The notes: generated by a model not told the origin, from the letters alone. DNA of 64,000 bases from Georgenia subflava (GCF_009193155.1 NZ_VUKD01000003.1:124001-188000); one strand, 5' to 3'; shown: positions 28,041-37,073, counted from the first letter of the stretch. Numbers and translations: made by a program.

Positions 28041-30725
28041 GTGACCGAATCAGCGCGCCCCCGTCTCCTGCTCGTCGACGGCCACTCGATGGCCTTCCGT
28101 GCGTTCTACGCACTCCCGGCCGAGAACTTCTCGACATCGACCGGTCAGCACACGAACGCGGTGTACGGGTTCCTCTCCATGCTGATCAATCTCCTGGCCC
28201 AGGAGCAGCCCACCCACCTGGCCGTCGCCTTCGACGTCTCCGGCGGCACGTTCCGCACGGAGGAGTACGCCGAGTACAAGGGCAACCGCGACGCCGCACC
28301 GGAGCCGTTCCAGGGCCAGGTGCCGCTCATCCAGGAGATCATGCGCGCGATGAACGTCGACGTGCTGGAGAAGTCCGGTTTCGAGGCGGACGACATCCTC
28401 GCCACGCTCGCCACCCGCGGCGCCGCCGCCGGCATGGAGGTGCTCATCATCTCCGGCGACCGCGACACCTACCAGCTGGTCACCGAGGACGTCACGGTGC
28501 TCTACCCGGTCAAGGGTGTGTCCACCCTGACCCGGATGACCCCGCAGGCGGTGCTCGACAAGTACGGCGTCGGGCCGGAGCGCTACCCGGACATCGCCGC
28601 CCTGGTGGGGGAGACCAGCGACAACCTGCCCGGAGTCCCCGGCGTGGGGCCCAAGACGGCCGCGAAATGGATCAACCTCTACGACGGGCTGGACAACGTC
28701 GTCGCGCGGGCGGACGAGATCGGCGGCAAGGCCGGCCAGAGCCTGCGCGACAACCTCGCCCAGGTGATCCTCAACCGCCAGATCAACCGGCTGCTGACCG
28801 ACGTGGAGCTGCCGCTGGGCGTGGACGACCTCGCGCGCCGGGCCGTCGACCGCGAGCAGGTGCACCAGGTCTTCGACGCCCTCGAGTTCGACGTGCTGCG
28901 CGAGCGGCTCTTCGCCACCCTGCCCGAGGCGCAGCAGAGCGACGAGCCCGCCCCCTCCCTCGAGGTCGACGTCGTCGCGCTGGCGGACCTGCCCGACGGG
29001 CTGGACGGTTGGCTCTCCGCCCGCAACGGCAACCTCCTCGGCCTGGACGTCACCGGCAGCGCCGCCCAGGGCGGCGGGGACGCGTGGGCCTTGGCCGTCG
29101 CCGACGACGCCGGCCACGCCGTCACCGTCGACCTCTCGGAGATCGACCCGGCCAGCGAGCAGGTCCTCGCCACCTGGCTCGCCGACGCCACCTCGCGCAA
29201 GGCCGTGCACGAGGCGAAGGTGGCTTGGCACGCCCTCGGCGGCCGCGGCCTCGCCCTCGACGGAGTCGTCTTCGACACCTCGCTCGCCGCGTACCTGTGC
29301 CACCCCGACCAGCGGCGCTACGCACTGCCGGACCTGACGGTGCGCCACCTGAAGCGTGAGCTGCGCGAGGACGAGGAGACCGACGGGCAGGCCATGCTCT
29401 CCCTCGATGCCGACGGGGTGGACCGGGTCGCCGGGCTGCGGGCCGGCGCGGTCGTCGAGCTCGCCGACGTCCTCGGCCAGGAGCTGGCGGACCGTGGTGC
29501 CGCGCACCTGCTGGAGGAGCTCGAGCTGCCGGTGCTCCGGGTCCTGCAGGACATGGAGAAGGCCGGCATCGCCGCCGACACGGAGAACCTGGAGTCCCAG
29601 CGCCACGACTTCGACCACGCCGTCGAGCGGGCCGCCGCGATGGCCTACGAGGCGATCGGCCGCGAGGTCAACCTCGCCAGCCCGAAGCAGCTCCAGGAGC
29701 TGCTGTTCACCGAGCTGGAGATGCCCAAGACCAAGAAGACGAAGACCGGGTACACGACGGACGCCGACGCGCTCGCGGACCTGTACGTCAAGACCGAGCA
29801 TCCGTTCCTCGAGCACCTGCTCACGCACCGCGACCAGATCCGGCTGCGCCAGACCGTCGAGGGGCTCCTGCGGTCGGTGGCGCCGGACGGACGCATCCAC
29901 ACCACGTTCCACCAGACCATCGCCGCCACCGGACGGCTGAGCTCCACCGACCCCAACCTGCAGAACATCCCCGTGCGCACCGATGACGGGCTGCGCATCC
30001 GCGAGGGCTTCGTCGTCGGGGAGGGGTTCGAGTCGCTGCTCACCGCCGACTACTCCCAGGTCGAGATGCGGATCATGGCGCACCTGTCCGGCGACGCCGG
30101 GCTCATCGAGGCCTTCAACTCCGGCGAGGACCTGCACTCCTTCGTCGGCTCGCGGGTGTTCGGGGTGCCCACCGACGAGGTCACGCCGGCCCAGCGCTCC
30201 AAGATCAAGGCGATGAGCTACGGCCTGGCCTATGGGCTCAGCGCCTTCGGCCTGTCTCGGCAGCTCAAGATCGAGGTGAGCGAGGCCCGCGGGCTGATGG
30301 AGGAGTACTTCGAGCGCTTCGGCGGGGTCCGGGACTACCTCACCGGGGTCGTCGACGCGGCCCGCAAGACCGGCTACACCGAGACGATCATGGGGCGGCG
30401 CCGCTACCTGCCCGACCTGACGAGCGACAACCGCCAGCGCCGCGACATGGCCGAGCGTATGGCCCTCAACGCCCCGATCCAGGGCTCGGCGGCGGACCTG
30501 ATCAAGGTCGCGATGAAGGGCACCCGGCGTGCCCTGGACGAGGCGGGCCTTCGCTCACGGCTGCTGCTCCAGGTGCACGACGAGCTCGTCCTGGAGGTCG
30601 CCCCGGGCGAGGCCGAGCAGGTCGAGGCGCTGGTGCGCGAGCAGATGGGCGCCGCGGCCGACCTGTCGGTCCCGCTCGACGTCTCGGTCGGCACAGGCCG
30701 GTCCTGGCGGGACGCCGCGCACTGA
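28041..30725 (+). CDS. polA: DNA polymerase I
   Basis: An 894-residue repair and gap-filling polymerase. The 5'-3' nuclease domain (about 1-300) has LLVDGHSMAFRAFYAL and GVPGVGPKTAAKW. The middle 3'-5' exonuclease-like domain (about 315-500) lacks the catalytic acidic residues (LLGLDVTGSA in place of the DTE motif), so proofreading is absent, as in mycobacterial PolA. The polymerase domain has motif A ADYSQVEMRIMAHLSGD (about 670), motif B RSKIKAMSYGLAYG and motif C QVHDELVLEV (about 844). GTG 28041 is set by the leaderless TAGGGT. The last 12 codons are copied 222 bp downstream in the repeat region. Confidence 0.97.
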   Translation: MTESARPRLLLVDGHSMAFRAFYALPAENFSTSTGQHTNAVYGFLSMLINLLAQEQPTHLAVAFDVSGGTFRTEEYAEYKGNRDAAPEPFQGQVPLIQEIMRAMNVDVLEKSGFEADDILATLATRGAAAGMEVLIISGDRDTYQLVTEDVTVLYPVKGVSTLTRMTPQAVLDKYGVGPERYPDIAALVGETSDNLPGVPGVGPKTAAKWINLYDGLDNVVARADEIGGKAGQSLRDNLAQVILNRQINRLLTDVELPLGVDDLARRAVDREQVHQVFDALEFDVLRERLFATLPEAQQSDEPAPSLEVDVVALADLPDGLDGWLSARNGNLLGLDVTGSAAQGGGDAWALAVADDAGHAVTVDLSEIDPASEQVLATWLADATSRKAVHEAKVAWHALGGRGLALDGVVFDTSLAAYLCHPDQRRYALPDLTVRHLKRELREDEETDGQAMLSLDADGVDRVAGLRAGAVVELADVLGQELADRGAAHLLEELELPVLRVLQDMEKAGIAADTENLESQRHDFDHAVERAAAMAYEAIGREVNLASPKQLQELLFTELEMPKTKKTKTGYTTDADALADLYVKTEHPFLEHLLTHRDQIRLRQTVEGLLRSVAPDGRIHTTFHQTIAATGRLSSTDPNLQNIPVRTDDGLRIREGFVVGEGFESLLTADYSQVEMRIMAHLSGDAGLIEAFNSGEDLHSFVGSRVFGVPTDEVTPAQRSKIKAMSYGLAYGLSAFGLSRQLKIEVSEARGLMEEYFERFGGVRDYLTGVVDAARKTGYTETIMGRRRYLPDLTSDNRQRRDMAERMALNAPIQGSAADLIKVAMKGTRRALDEAGLRSRLLLQVHDELVLEVAPGEAEQVEALVREQMGAAADLSVPLDVSVGTGRSWRDAAH

Positions 30726-30822
30726 GCGAGGCCGGCCAGGACGCGCGACGGAGAAGGCGGCCAGGACGCGCGACGGCCAGCGCGCCGCAGCCAGTCCTGC
30801 CACGCGCCGGGGACGGATTAGG

Positions 30823-30861
30823 CCGAAGGGTTTGTACCGGTATCCGGTACAAATCGTTCGG
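30823..30861. repeat. Palindrome in repeat copy 1
   Basis: TTTGTACCGG-TAT-CCGGTACAAA (30831-30853) is perfect with 10-bp arms and is enclosed by CCGAA (30823-30827) and TTCGG (30857-30861). Its AT-rich arms stand out in this genome. It could be a terminator for polA and the convergent gene, a REP-like element or a protein site. Confidence 0.9.
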
Positions 30862-31044
30862 TTTGTCGTGGTTGGCGTGCGCTCTTGCGGCGTCCCGTCC
30901 TGTCGGCCGTCGGCACGGGCCGGTCCTGGCGGGACGCCGCGCACTGAGCAACGCCGGCCAGGACGCGCGACGGAGAAGGCGGCCAGGACGCGCGACGGCC
31001 AGCGCGCCGCAGCCAGTCCTGCCACGCGCCGGGGACGGATTAGG

Positions 31045-31083
31045 CCGAAGCGTTTGTACCGGTATCCGGTACAAATCGTTCGG
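31045..31083. repeat. Palindrome in repeat copy 2
   Basis: The same TTTGTACCGG-TAT-CCGGTACAAA core (31053-31075) and CCGAA/TTCGG flanks, 222 bp from copy 1. Flanking bases differ between the copies while both arms are unchanged. Confidence 0.9.
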
Positions 31084-31149
31084 CTTGTCGTGGGAGGTCT
31101 TACGGCGTCCCGTCGGGGCGGTCTTGCGGCGTCCGGCCCGTGGCCGGCC

Positions 31150-31971
31150 TTACGGCCTGCGGGTGACGACGATGATCGTGCCCGGCACCAGCGCGCCCCG
31201 CACCGGCCCCCAGCCGCCCCAGACGTTGTCGTTGTCGGTCGGCCACTCCGGCTCGACGAGATCCTCGATCACCAGACCCGCCGCGACGACGTCCCGGACG
31301 TGGTCGCCGAAGGTGCGGTGGTACTCGGCGTACAACGGCTCGCCCGAGGCGTCGACCTCGACGTAGGGCGTCCGGTCGAAGTAGGACCGGTTCACGGTCA
31401 GGCCGTGCGCCGTCGGGTCGTCGGGGAACGCCCACCGCACCGGGTGGGTCACGGAGAAGACCCACCGTCCACCCGGGCGCAGCACCCGCGCTACCTCCGC
31501 GTGCACCCGGTGCGCGTCGGGCACGAAGGGCAGGGCCCCGAACGCGGTGAACACGACGTCGAACGACTCCGGCCCGAACGGCAGGTCGCGGGCGTCGGCG
31601 AGCACGGTCGGCACCGTGAGAGCCGTCCGGGCGTCAAGCTCGGCGGCCCGCGCGAGCATGCCCGCCGCGACGTCGGTAGCGACGACCTCGACGCCCTGCC
31701 CGACCAGCCACCGCGAGCACTGCGCCGCGCCGCAACCCACCTCCAGCACCCGGGCCTCGCGCAGCCGGGCCAGGTCCCCGAGCAGGTGCGCGTCCGCCTC
31801 GCGCAGTCCCTCCGGGCACCAGCAGAAGTCGGCGGCACCCAGGAACTCACCGTGCTCGGCGAGGTACTCCGCCGAGGCGGTGCTCCACCACCGGGCGTTG
31901 GCACGGGCGGCGGCGCCGCCGTCGACGTTCTCGTAGCCGGCGTGACCGACGCCAGGGCTCTGCGGATCCAT
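31150..31971 (-). CDS. Class I SAM-dependent methyltransferase
   Basis: A 273-residue methyltransferase. Motif I VLEVGCGAAQCSRWL (about residue 73), acidic VVATDVA (about 95), LPFGPESFDVVFTAFGALPFV and the strand LRPGGRWVFS define the Rossmann SAM site. The N-terminus YENVDGGAAARANARWWSTASAEYL is conserved in an actinobacterial subgroup without known substrate. ATG 31971 gives that N-terminus; the alternative GTG at 32031 would add 20 unconserved residues. It converges on polA across the 222-bp repeat region and is divergent from rpsA. Confidence 0.87.
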   Translation of the reverse strand: MDPQSPGVGHAGYENVDGGAAARANARWWSTASAEYLAEHGEFLGAADFCWCPEGLREADAHLLGDLARLREARVLEVGCGAAQCSRWLVGQGVEVVATDVAAGMLARAAELDARTALTVPTVLADARDLPFGPESFDVVFTAFGALPFVPDAHRVHAEVARVLRPGGRWVFSVTHPVRWAFPDDPTAHGLTVNRSYFDRTPYVEVDASGEPLYAEYHRTFGDHVRDVVAAGLVIEDLVEPEWPTDNDNVWGGWGPVRGALVPGTIIVVTRRP

Positions 31972-32100
31972 ACGGTCAGTGTGGCGGTACCTGCTCCGGC
32001 GGACGCCGGTGCTGGGGGGCGAGGCCGACACACGGCCGCGGCTCGACCGGTGCTGAGAGGGATGTCACCGCCGACGTCGAGCTGCCCCGGCCGAAGGCGG

Positions 32101-32130
32101 TTGCCCGTGACGGACGCCGGTCGATAGGAT
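32101..32130 (+). promoter_or_regulatory. Promoter of rpsA
   Basis: TTGCCC (32101-32106), an 18-nt spacer and TAGGAT (32125-32130), so transcription should begin near 32137 and leave a leader of about 92 nt. The leader has no strong ribosome binding site (only ACGGAG 11 nt before the ATG), in keeping with S1 messages. Confidence 0.6.
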
Positions 32131-32228
32131 GCCCGTTGGCGCAGTCATGCCTTCCGTGCTGCCTGCACATCAGAAAACCAGAACATCCTGTCCGCACTAC
32201 TTCCTGTCCCAACGGAGTCCACAGCTCA

Positions 32229-33713
32229 ATGACCACCACTACGCCCACGCAGCCGACGTCCCCCCAGGTTGCCGTCAACGACATCGGTTCGGCCGAGGAC
32301 TTCCTCGCCGCGATTGACGAGACCATCAAGTACTTCAACGACGGGGACATCGTCGAGGGCACCATCGTCAAGGTCGACCGGGACGAGGTCCTCCTCGACA
32401 TCGGTTACAAGACCGAGGGCGTCATCCTCTCTCGCGAGCTGTCCATCAAGCACGACGTGGACCCGGACGAGGTCGTCTCCGTCGGGGACAAGATCGAGGC
32501 CCTGGTTCTCCAGAAGGAGGACAAGGAGGGTCGGCTGCTCCTGTCGAAGAAGCGCGCCCAGTACGAGCGCGCCTGGAGCACCATCGAGAAGATCAAGGAC
32601 GAGGACGGCGTCGTCACCGGCACCGTCATCGAGGTCGTGAAGGGCGGCCTGATCCTCGACATCGGCCTGCGCGGCTTCCTGCCCGCCTCCCTCGTCGAGA
32701 TGCGTCGCGTCCGCGACCTCCAGCCCTACGTGGGCAAGGAGCTCGAGGCCAAGATCATCGAGCTGGACAAGAACCGCAACAACGTGGTGCTCTCCCGTCG
32801 CGCGTGGCTCGAGCAGACCCAGTCCGAGGTGCGCTCGCACTTCCTGCAGACCCTGCAGAAGGGCCAGGTCCGCCCCGGTGTGGTCTCCTCCATCGTCAAC
32901 TTCGGCGCGTTCGTCGACCTGGGCGGCGTGGACGGCCTCGTGCACGTCTCCGAGCTGTCCTGGAAGCACATCGACCACCCGAACGAGATCGTCGAGGTCG
33001 GCCAGGAGGTCACCGTCGAGGTCCTCGACGTCGACATGGACCGCGAGCGCGTCTCCCTGTCGCTCAAGGCCACCCAGGAAGACCCGTGGCAGGCCTTCGC
33101 CCGCACGCACGCCATCGGCCAGGTCGTGCCCGGCAAGGTCACCAAGCTGGTCCCCTTCGGTGCGTTCGTGCGCGTCGAGGACGGCATCGAGGGCCTGGTC
33201 CACATCTCCGAGCTGGCCCAGCGCCACGTCGAGGTGCCCGAGCAGGTCGCCAAGGTCGGTGACGAGGTCTTCGTCAAGGTCATCGACATCGACCTCGACC
33301 GTCGCCGTATCTCCCTCTCGCTGAAGCAGGCGAACGAGGGCGTCGACCCCAGCTCGGACGACTTCGACCCGTCGCTGTACGGCATGGCCGCGGAGTACGA
33401 CGAGCAGGGCAACTACAAGTACCCCGAGGGCTTCGACCCGGAGACCAACGAGTGGCTCGAGGGCTACGAGGCGCAGCGCGAGGCCTGGGAGAACGAGTAC
33501 GCCCAGGCGCAGGCTCGCTGGGAGGCCCACAAGAAGCAGGTCGCCGCCGCCGCGGACGCCGACGCCGAGGCCGCCGAGACCGGCACCACCTCGAGCTCCA
33601 GCTCCGCCCCCGCCGGCCCGACCACCTACAGCTCGGCCCCGGCCGAGGCTGCGGGCACGCTGGCCTCCGACGAGGCCCTCGCCGCCCTGCGCGAGAAGCT
33701 CACCGGTCACTGA
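32229..33713 (+). CDS. rpsA: 30S ribosomal protein S1
   Basis: A 494-residue protein with four S1 RNA-binding domains at about residues 35-105, 123-188, 209-277 and 294-363, for example GDIVEGTIVKVDRDEVLLDIGYK and GQVVPGKVTKLVPFGAFVRV. It helps messages bind the small ribosomal subunit and is essential in actinobacteria. The four-domain form, shorter than the six-domain E. coli protein, is normal for this phylum. The C-terminal 130 residues are acidic and Ala/Ser-rich without fold. ATG 32229 is used; earlier in-frame starts fall in the leader. A strong terminator follows. Confidence 0.97.
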   Translation: MTTTTPTQPTSPQVAVNDIGSAEDFLAAIDETIKYFNDGDIVEGTIVKVDRDEVLLDIGYKTEGVILSRELSIKHDVDPDEVVSVGDKIEALVLQKEDKEGRLLLSKKRAQYERAWSTIEKIKDEDGVVTGTVIEVVKGGLILDIGLRGFLPASLVEMRRVRDLQPYVGKELEAKIIELDKNRNNVVLSRRAWLEQTQSEVRSHFLQTLQKGQVRPGVVSSIVNFGAFVDLGGVDGLVHVSELSWKHIDHPNEIVEVGQEVTVEVLDVDMDRERVSLSLKATQEDPWQAFARTHAIGQVVPGKVTKLVPFGAFVRVEDGIEGLVHISELAQRHVEVPEQVAKVGDEVFVKVIDIDLDRRRISLSLKQANEGVDPSSDDFDPSLYGMAAEYDEQGNYKYPEGFDPETNEWLEGYEAQREAWENEYAQAQARWEAHKKQVAAAADADAEAAETGTTSSSSSAPAGPTTYSSAPAEAAGTLASDEALAALREKLTGH

Positions 33714-33771
33714 GCCCTGGCCGCCCGTTCCGGGCAGCCGGTCGGACCGCTGGGTCCGTGTGAACCACCGA

Positions 33772-33808
33772 CGAGGCCCGTCGTCCCCCCAGGGGACGGC
33801 GGGCCTCG
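33772..33808 (+). terminator. Terminator of rpsA
   Basis: A 17-bp stem, CGAGGCCCGTCGTCCCC (33772-33788) with GGGGACGGCGGGCCTCG (33792-33808), one G-U pair and a 3-nt loop, 58 bases past the stop. Confidence 0.75.
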
Positions 33809-33863
33809 CCGCATCATCGGCGTCAGCCCGCGGCGTGACGGCGTCAGCCGCGCCGTGACGGCG

Positions 33864-35405
33864 TCACTCCGGATGGTTCGCCGCCTCGCCACCGAGGAGG
33901 AACGGCGTGGTCACTCCGGCGTAGGCGAGGTGCGCGACCATCCCGTCCGCGGCGTGCCGGAGGTCGTGGCAGTGGTCCATCCAGATGCCCGGGTTGTCGG
34001 CGACGAACGCGATCTCGTAGGACTCGCCGTCGTGCACGTCGAGGGAGTCCACCCACCACGGGCTCCCGGTCGCCGCGACTCCGTCGCGGGACAGCACCAC
34101 CACGTGGTGACCGTGCAGGTGCATCGGGTGCACCTGGCCGGAGCTGTTGGTGATCGTCATGACGACGACGTCGCCCTCCTGCACGAGGTACATCGGCACG
34201 TCCGGGTAGAGGTGGCCGTTGATGGACCACCACAGCCCGGGCCGGCCGTCGAGGAAGCCGGGCCGGCGCCCGATGGTGTAGTCGAAGCGCCGGTCCGCGT
34301 CGGCCGGATCCAGCCCGAGCGGGGCCGGGCTGCCGTAGGTGAGCAGGTCGAGCCGTTCCGCCGGCGGCGCCGCGAGTGCCCGTCCGGGATCATCGGGCCC
34401 GACCGCGACCAGGCTGCCCCCGCCCAGGCCGATCAGCACCGCCCCGGACTCCGGCACCGGCACCTCCAGGTCCACGCGACCGCCCCCGGAGACAGGCACC
34501 GTGACGTCGTCGAGCGCGGTGGGGGCGTTGAGGTCGCGTCCGTCCACGGCGACGACCCGGAACTGTGCCCCGTCCACCCACACCTGCATCGAGGCGCCGT
34601 CGGTGTTGACGACCCGCACGCGGGCCGTCGTGCCGCCGGGCACCTCGTGGAACGAGGTGCCGGAGCTCCCGGCCACCGTGCGCAGCCCGTCGTACGTGTG
34701 CACCGGGAGGACGACGTCGAGCTCGCCCTGCGCCTCCGGGCGGACCACGAAGGCCCCGAAGAGGCCGCGGCGGACCTGCTCGTGGGAGACCTGGTGCGAG
34801 TGGTACCAGAACGTGCCGGCGTCCTCGACGACGAAGCGGTACACGTGGCTGCTGCCCGGTGGGACCGCGTCCTGCGTCACCCCGGCCACGCCGTCCTCCG
34901 CGTTCGGCACGTCGATGCCGTGCCAGTGCAGCGTCACCCCGTCGGGCACCGAGGCGTTGACGAGCGTGATCTCGACCAGCTCGCCCTGCACGGCTTCGAT
35001 CGTCGGCCCTGGCGAGCTGCCGTTGAGGGTGTAGCCCTCGAGCCGTTCACCGGTGCCGAGCTCGATCGTCCCGGCCTCGGCCGTGAGCGTCATCCGGACG
35101 TCCGGTGCGCCGTCGGGCGGGCCCGCGAGGTCCGTCACGTCGACGATCGAGGCCAGGGCTGCGACCGAGGGCTCGTCGTGACCGGCGTGCGCAGCCCCGG
35201 CCATGCTCGTCCCGTCCGGCATCTCGTGAGCCACGGGAGGTCCGCCGCCGAGATCCGGGTAGCCCATCGACATGACCGAGACGGTCCCCGGCACGAGCGA
35301 CGTCACCCACGCCGCGCCGAGCACGGCGAGGAGCCCTGCGAGCAGGACCGCGCCCCAGGTCGCCGGGCGCCGCAGCAGCGACGGCCGCCCGGCAACACCG
35401 GTCAT
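33864..35405 (-). CDS. Multicopper oxidase, membrane-anchored or secreted
   Basis: A 513-residue three-domain cupredoxin oxidase. An N-terminal hydrophobic segment (about residues 13-33) exports or anchors it. All four copper motifs are present: HWHGI (about 160), HSHQ (about 202), HPMHLHGHH (about 428) and HCHDLRHAADGM (about 480), which supply type 1, 2 and 3 copper. Such enzymes oxidise Cu(I), Mn(II) or phenols with O2 outside the membrane; the substrate is not shown. A Met/His-rich stretch after the anchor (MSMGYPDLGGG... to HAGHDE, about 45-80) could bind copper. The ATG shares one base with the stop of the upstream membrane gene (TGATG), so the two are coupled. Confidence 0.93.
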   Translation of the reverse strand: MTGVAGRPSLLRRPATWGAVLLAGLLAVLGAAWVTSLVPGTVSVMSMGYPDLGGGPPVAHEMPDGTSMAGAAHAGHDEPSVAALASIVDVTDLAGPPDGAPDVRMTLTAEAGTIELGTGERLEGYTLNGSSPGPTIEAVQGELVEITLVNASVPDGVTLHWHGIDVPNAEDGVAGVTQDAVPPGSSHVYRFVVEDAGTFWYHSHQVSHEQVRRGLFGAFVVRPEAQGELDVVLPVHTYDGLRTVAGSSGTSFHEVPGGTTARVRVVNTDGASMQVWVDGAQFRVVAVDGRDLNAPTALDDVTVPVSGGGRVDLEVPVPESGAVLIGLGGGSLVAVGPDDPGRALAAPPAERLDLLTYGSPAPLGLDPADADRRFDYTIGRRPGFLDGRPGLWWSINGHLYPDVPMYLVQEGDVVVMTITNSSGQVHPMHLHGHHVVVLSRDGVAATGSPWWVDSLDVHDGESYEIAFVADNPGIWMDHCHDLRHAADGMVAHLAYAGVTTPFLLGGEAANHPE

Positions 35406-35854
35406 CAGGGCCTGACGGGAGCGCGTTGCCGAGCCGCCGTCGGGACGGTCTCGGAGGCTCGCCCAGCGGCCCGGAAGGCGAGCAGGGCGAGCACGAGGAT
35501 GGCGAGTGCGTTCGCGCCGTGGAGGATCCCGACCCCAGGCACCGAGAAGGCGAGGATCCCGAACACCCACTGCAGGACGACGGCGGCAAAGGTGGCTGCC
35601 GCCCACTTCTTCGCGCCGGGGAACCGGTTGAGGAAGGACACGATCAGCAGGAGCAGGGCCAGGGCGGCGACGACCATGGCCCCCATGCTGTGGGTCGCGA
35701 GACCCGTGTTCGCCTGGGGGTCGTAGCTCGAGTCGATGACGGCGCCGCCCTCGACCTCGCTGATCATCGTGAACACGCCCCAGGCGATCGCTGCCGCCTG
35801 GACGGCCACGCCGAGGGCGGTCAGCAGGGCCAGGGCTCGGTAGAGAGTACGCAC
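35405..35854 (-). CDS. Four-helix membrane protein upstream of the multicopper oxidase (DUF6220-like)
   Basis: A 149-residue protein with four hydrophobic segments (about 8-30, 53-74, 83-103, 111-128). Two His residues lie at the edges of helices 2 and 4 (HSMGAM and HGANAL), a pattern seen in small heme- or quinone-binding membrane proteins and in the DUF6220 family; assignment is tentative. GTG 35854 is preferred since GGAGG lies 5 nt upstream; the in-frame ATG at 35881 lies inside a hairpin without a ribosome binding site. The gene ends one base into the oxidase start, so it may deliver electrons to, or help localise, that enzyme. Confidence 0.7.
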   Translation of the reverse strand: MRTLYRALALLTALGVAVQAAAIAWGVFTMISEVEGGAVIDSSYDPQANTGLATHSMGAMVVAALALLLLIVSFLNRFPGAKKWAAATFAAVVLQWVFGILAFSVPGVGILHGANALAILVLALLAFRAAGRASETVPTAARQRAPVRP

Positions 35855-35875
35855 GAGAGCCTCCGGAAGGAGACG

Positions 35876-35895
35876 GGGCATCACCGTTGATGCCC
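35876..35895. promoter_or_regulatory. Inverted repeat in the leader of the oxidase operon
   Basis: A perfect palindrome GGGCATCA-CCGT-TGATGCCC, 22 bases upstream of the GTG of the membrane gene. A second pair, CCCGGGTA (35893-35900) and TACCCGGG (35941-35948), brackets the promoter region. They may be operator or leader hairpins; they do not match CsoR or CopY sites that I know. Confidence 0.45.
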
Positions 35896-36029
35896 GGGTA
35901 GCCGAAAGGTACGCCCATCGGCGCGCGCTGCCTACGGGTTTACCCGGGTGATCTGCGCGGGAAGGGGGCGAGGTCGGTGGACGACGCGCGGCGGCCGTCG
36001 AGCGTGCCCGGGCGTGGGAGGGTGGGAGC

Positions 36030-37034
36030 GTGAGACCGAGAGCTGCGGTCGGTGCCCTCGGGGGCACCATCGCCATGACCCCTGCCCGCTCCGGCGAGGG
36101 CGTCACGCCGCACCTGGACGCCGCGACGCTCGTCGCGGTGGTGCCGGGTCTGACCGAGATGGCGGACGTCACGGCCGAGACCCTGCAGCGCCTGCCCTCG
36201 GCGTCGCTTCTTCCCGAGCATCTCGTCGCTGCGCTCGGCTGGGCGCGGACCCAGGTCGCCGACGGCGCCGCCGGGGTCGTCCTCACGCACGGCACCGACA
36301 CGATGGAGGAGTCCGCCTACCTCCTGGACCTCCTGTGGGACCGGCCGGAGCCCCTCGTCCTGACCGGCGCGATGCGTCCGCCGCTCGTCGCCGGCGCGGA
36401 CGGCCCCGCCAACGTGCTGGCCGCCGTGACCGTCGCCGTCTCGGAGGGTGCGCGTGGGCTCGGCGTGCTCGTGGTGATGGACGACAGCGCCCACCTCGCG
36501 GCCGCCGTCACGAAGACCCGCGCCACTGGTACCGGCGCCTTCGCCTCGCCGGGCGGCGGAGCCGTCGGCCGGGTCGTGGAGAGCGAGTACGTGCCGGGTC
36601 TGGTCCCGGCGCGGTCGCGACCGCCGGCCCTCCCGCAGCCGTCCCGCACCGCGGTCCGGGTCGCGCTGCTCGAGCCCGGGATCGGCGACGACGGCGGTGT
36701 CGTGGACCTGGTCGTCGAGGCGGGGTACGACGGGCTCGTGCTCGCCGGCTCCGGCGCGGGTCACGTCCCGGAGCCCGTGGCCGACGCCGTCGGTCGGGCC
36801 GTCCTCAGGCTGCCGGTGGTGGTGGGCTCGCGCACCGGCTCCGGGACGACGGCCACCCGCACGTACGGCTACGCCGGCTCCGAGGTCGACCTCCTCGCAC
36901 GCGGCGCGGTCATGGCCGGGCCGCTCAGCCCGCGCAAGGCACGGGTGCTGCTGTGGACGCTGCTCGCCGGCGGTGCGGACGGCGCAGCGGTACGTGCGGA
37001 GTTCCGGCGCCGGGGCGGTGCGGCCGGCGACTGA
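36030..37034 (+). CDS. Asparaginase
   Basis: A 334-residue L-asparaginase-type amidohydrolase converting asparagine to aspartate and ammonia. The first catalytic Thr is in LGGTIAM (about residue 13), the second in VLTHGTDTMEESAYLL (about 87), and LTGAMRPP follows. The C-terminal domain has GYDGLVLAGSGAGHVP. No signal peptide is seen, so it acts in the cytoplasm. GTG 36030 follows a GGGAGGG sequence. The gene stands alone and converges with an OsmC gene; GC content is normal. Confidence 0.92.
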   Translation: MRPRAAVGALGGTIAMTPARSGEGVTPHLDAATLVAVVPGLTEMADVTAETLQRLPSASLLPEHLVAALGWARTQVADGAAGVVLTHGTDTMEESAYLLDLLWDRPEPLVLTGAMRPPLVAGADGPANVLAAVTVAVSEGARGLGVLVVMDDSAHLAAAVTKTRATGTGAFASPGGGAVGRVVESEYVPGLVPARSRPPALPQPSRTAVRVALLEPGIGDDGGVVDLVVEAGYDGLVLAGSGAGHVPEPVADAVGRAVLRLPVVVGSRTGSGTTATRTYGYAGSEVDLLARGAVMAGPLSPRKARVLLWTLLAGGADGAAVRAEFRRRGGAAGD

Positions 37035-37073
37035 CCAGGGGCCGCCGTCGTGGTCGAAGACCACTTCAGACAC

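Larger units (their letters stand above)
30689..31092. repeat. 222-bp tandem duplication with nested repeats and palindromes
   Basis: Two copies, about 30689-30870 and 30911-31092, are nearly identical and offset by exactly 222 bp; the second begins with a copy of the polA 3' end including its stop. Each copy has an 18-bp direct repeat GGCCAGGACGCGCGACGG twice, 25 bp apart (30734, 30759; 30956, 30981), and one long palindrome near its end. The 41 bp between copies and about 55 bp after them carry further CTTRCGGCGTCC units. No open frame of biological appearance is seen. This 424-bp gap lies between convergent polA and a methyltransferase. Confidence 0.9.

Noticed and set aside
30734-30998. 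Repeats after polA as a CRISPR array
   Set aside because: The direct repeats are only 18 bp with a 7-bp gap, occur as two pairs, and there are no spacers or cas genes.
30823-31083. Palindromes after polA as ends of an insertion sequence
   Set aside because: No transposase frame lies between them and there is no target duplication; the modules are direct copies, not inverted ends.
30529-32127. Plus-strand frame running through the polA end, the repeat region and the methyltransferase
   Set aside because: It overlaps polA in another frame and lies antisense to the methyltransferase; Arg/Ala/Pro-rich without motifs. The repeats merely lack stops.
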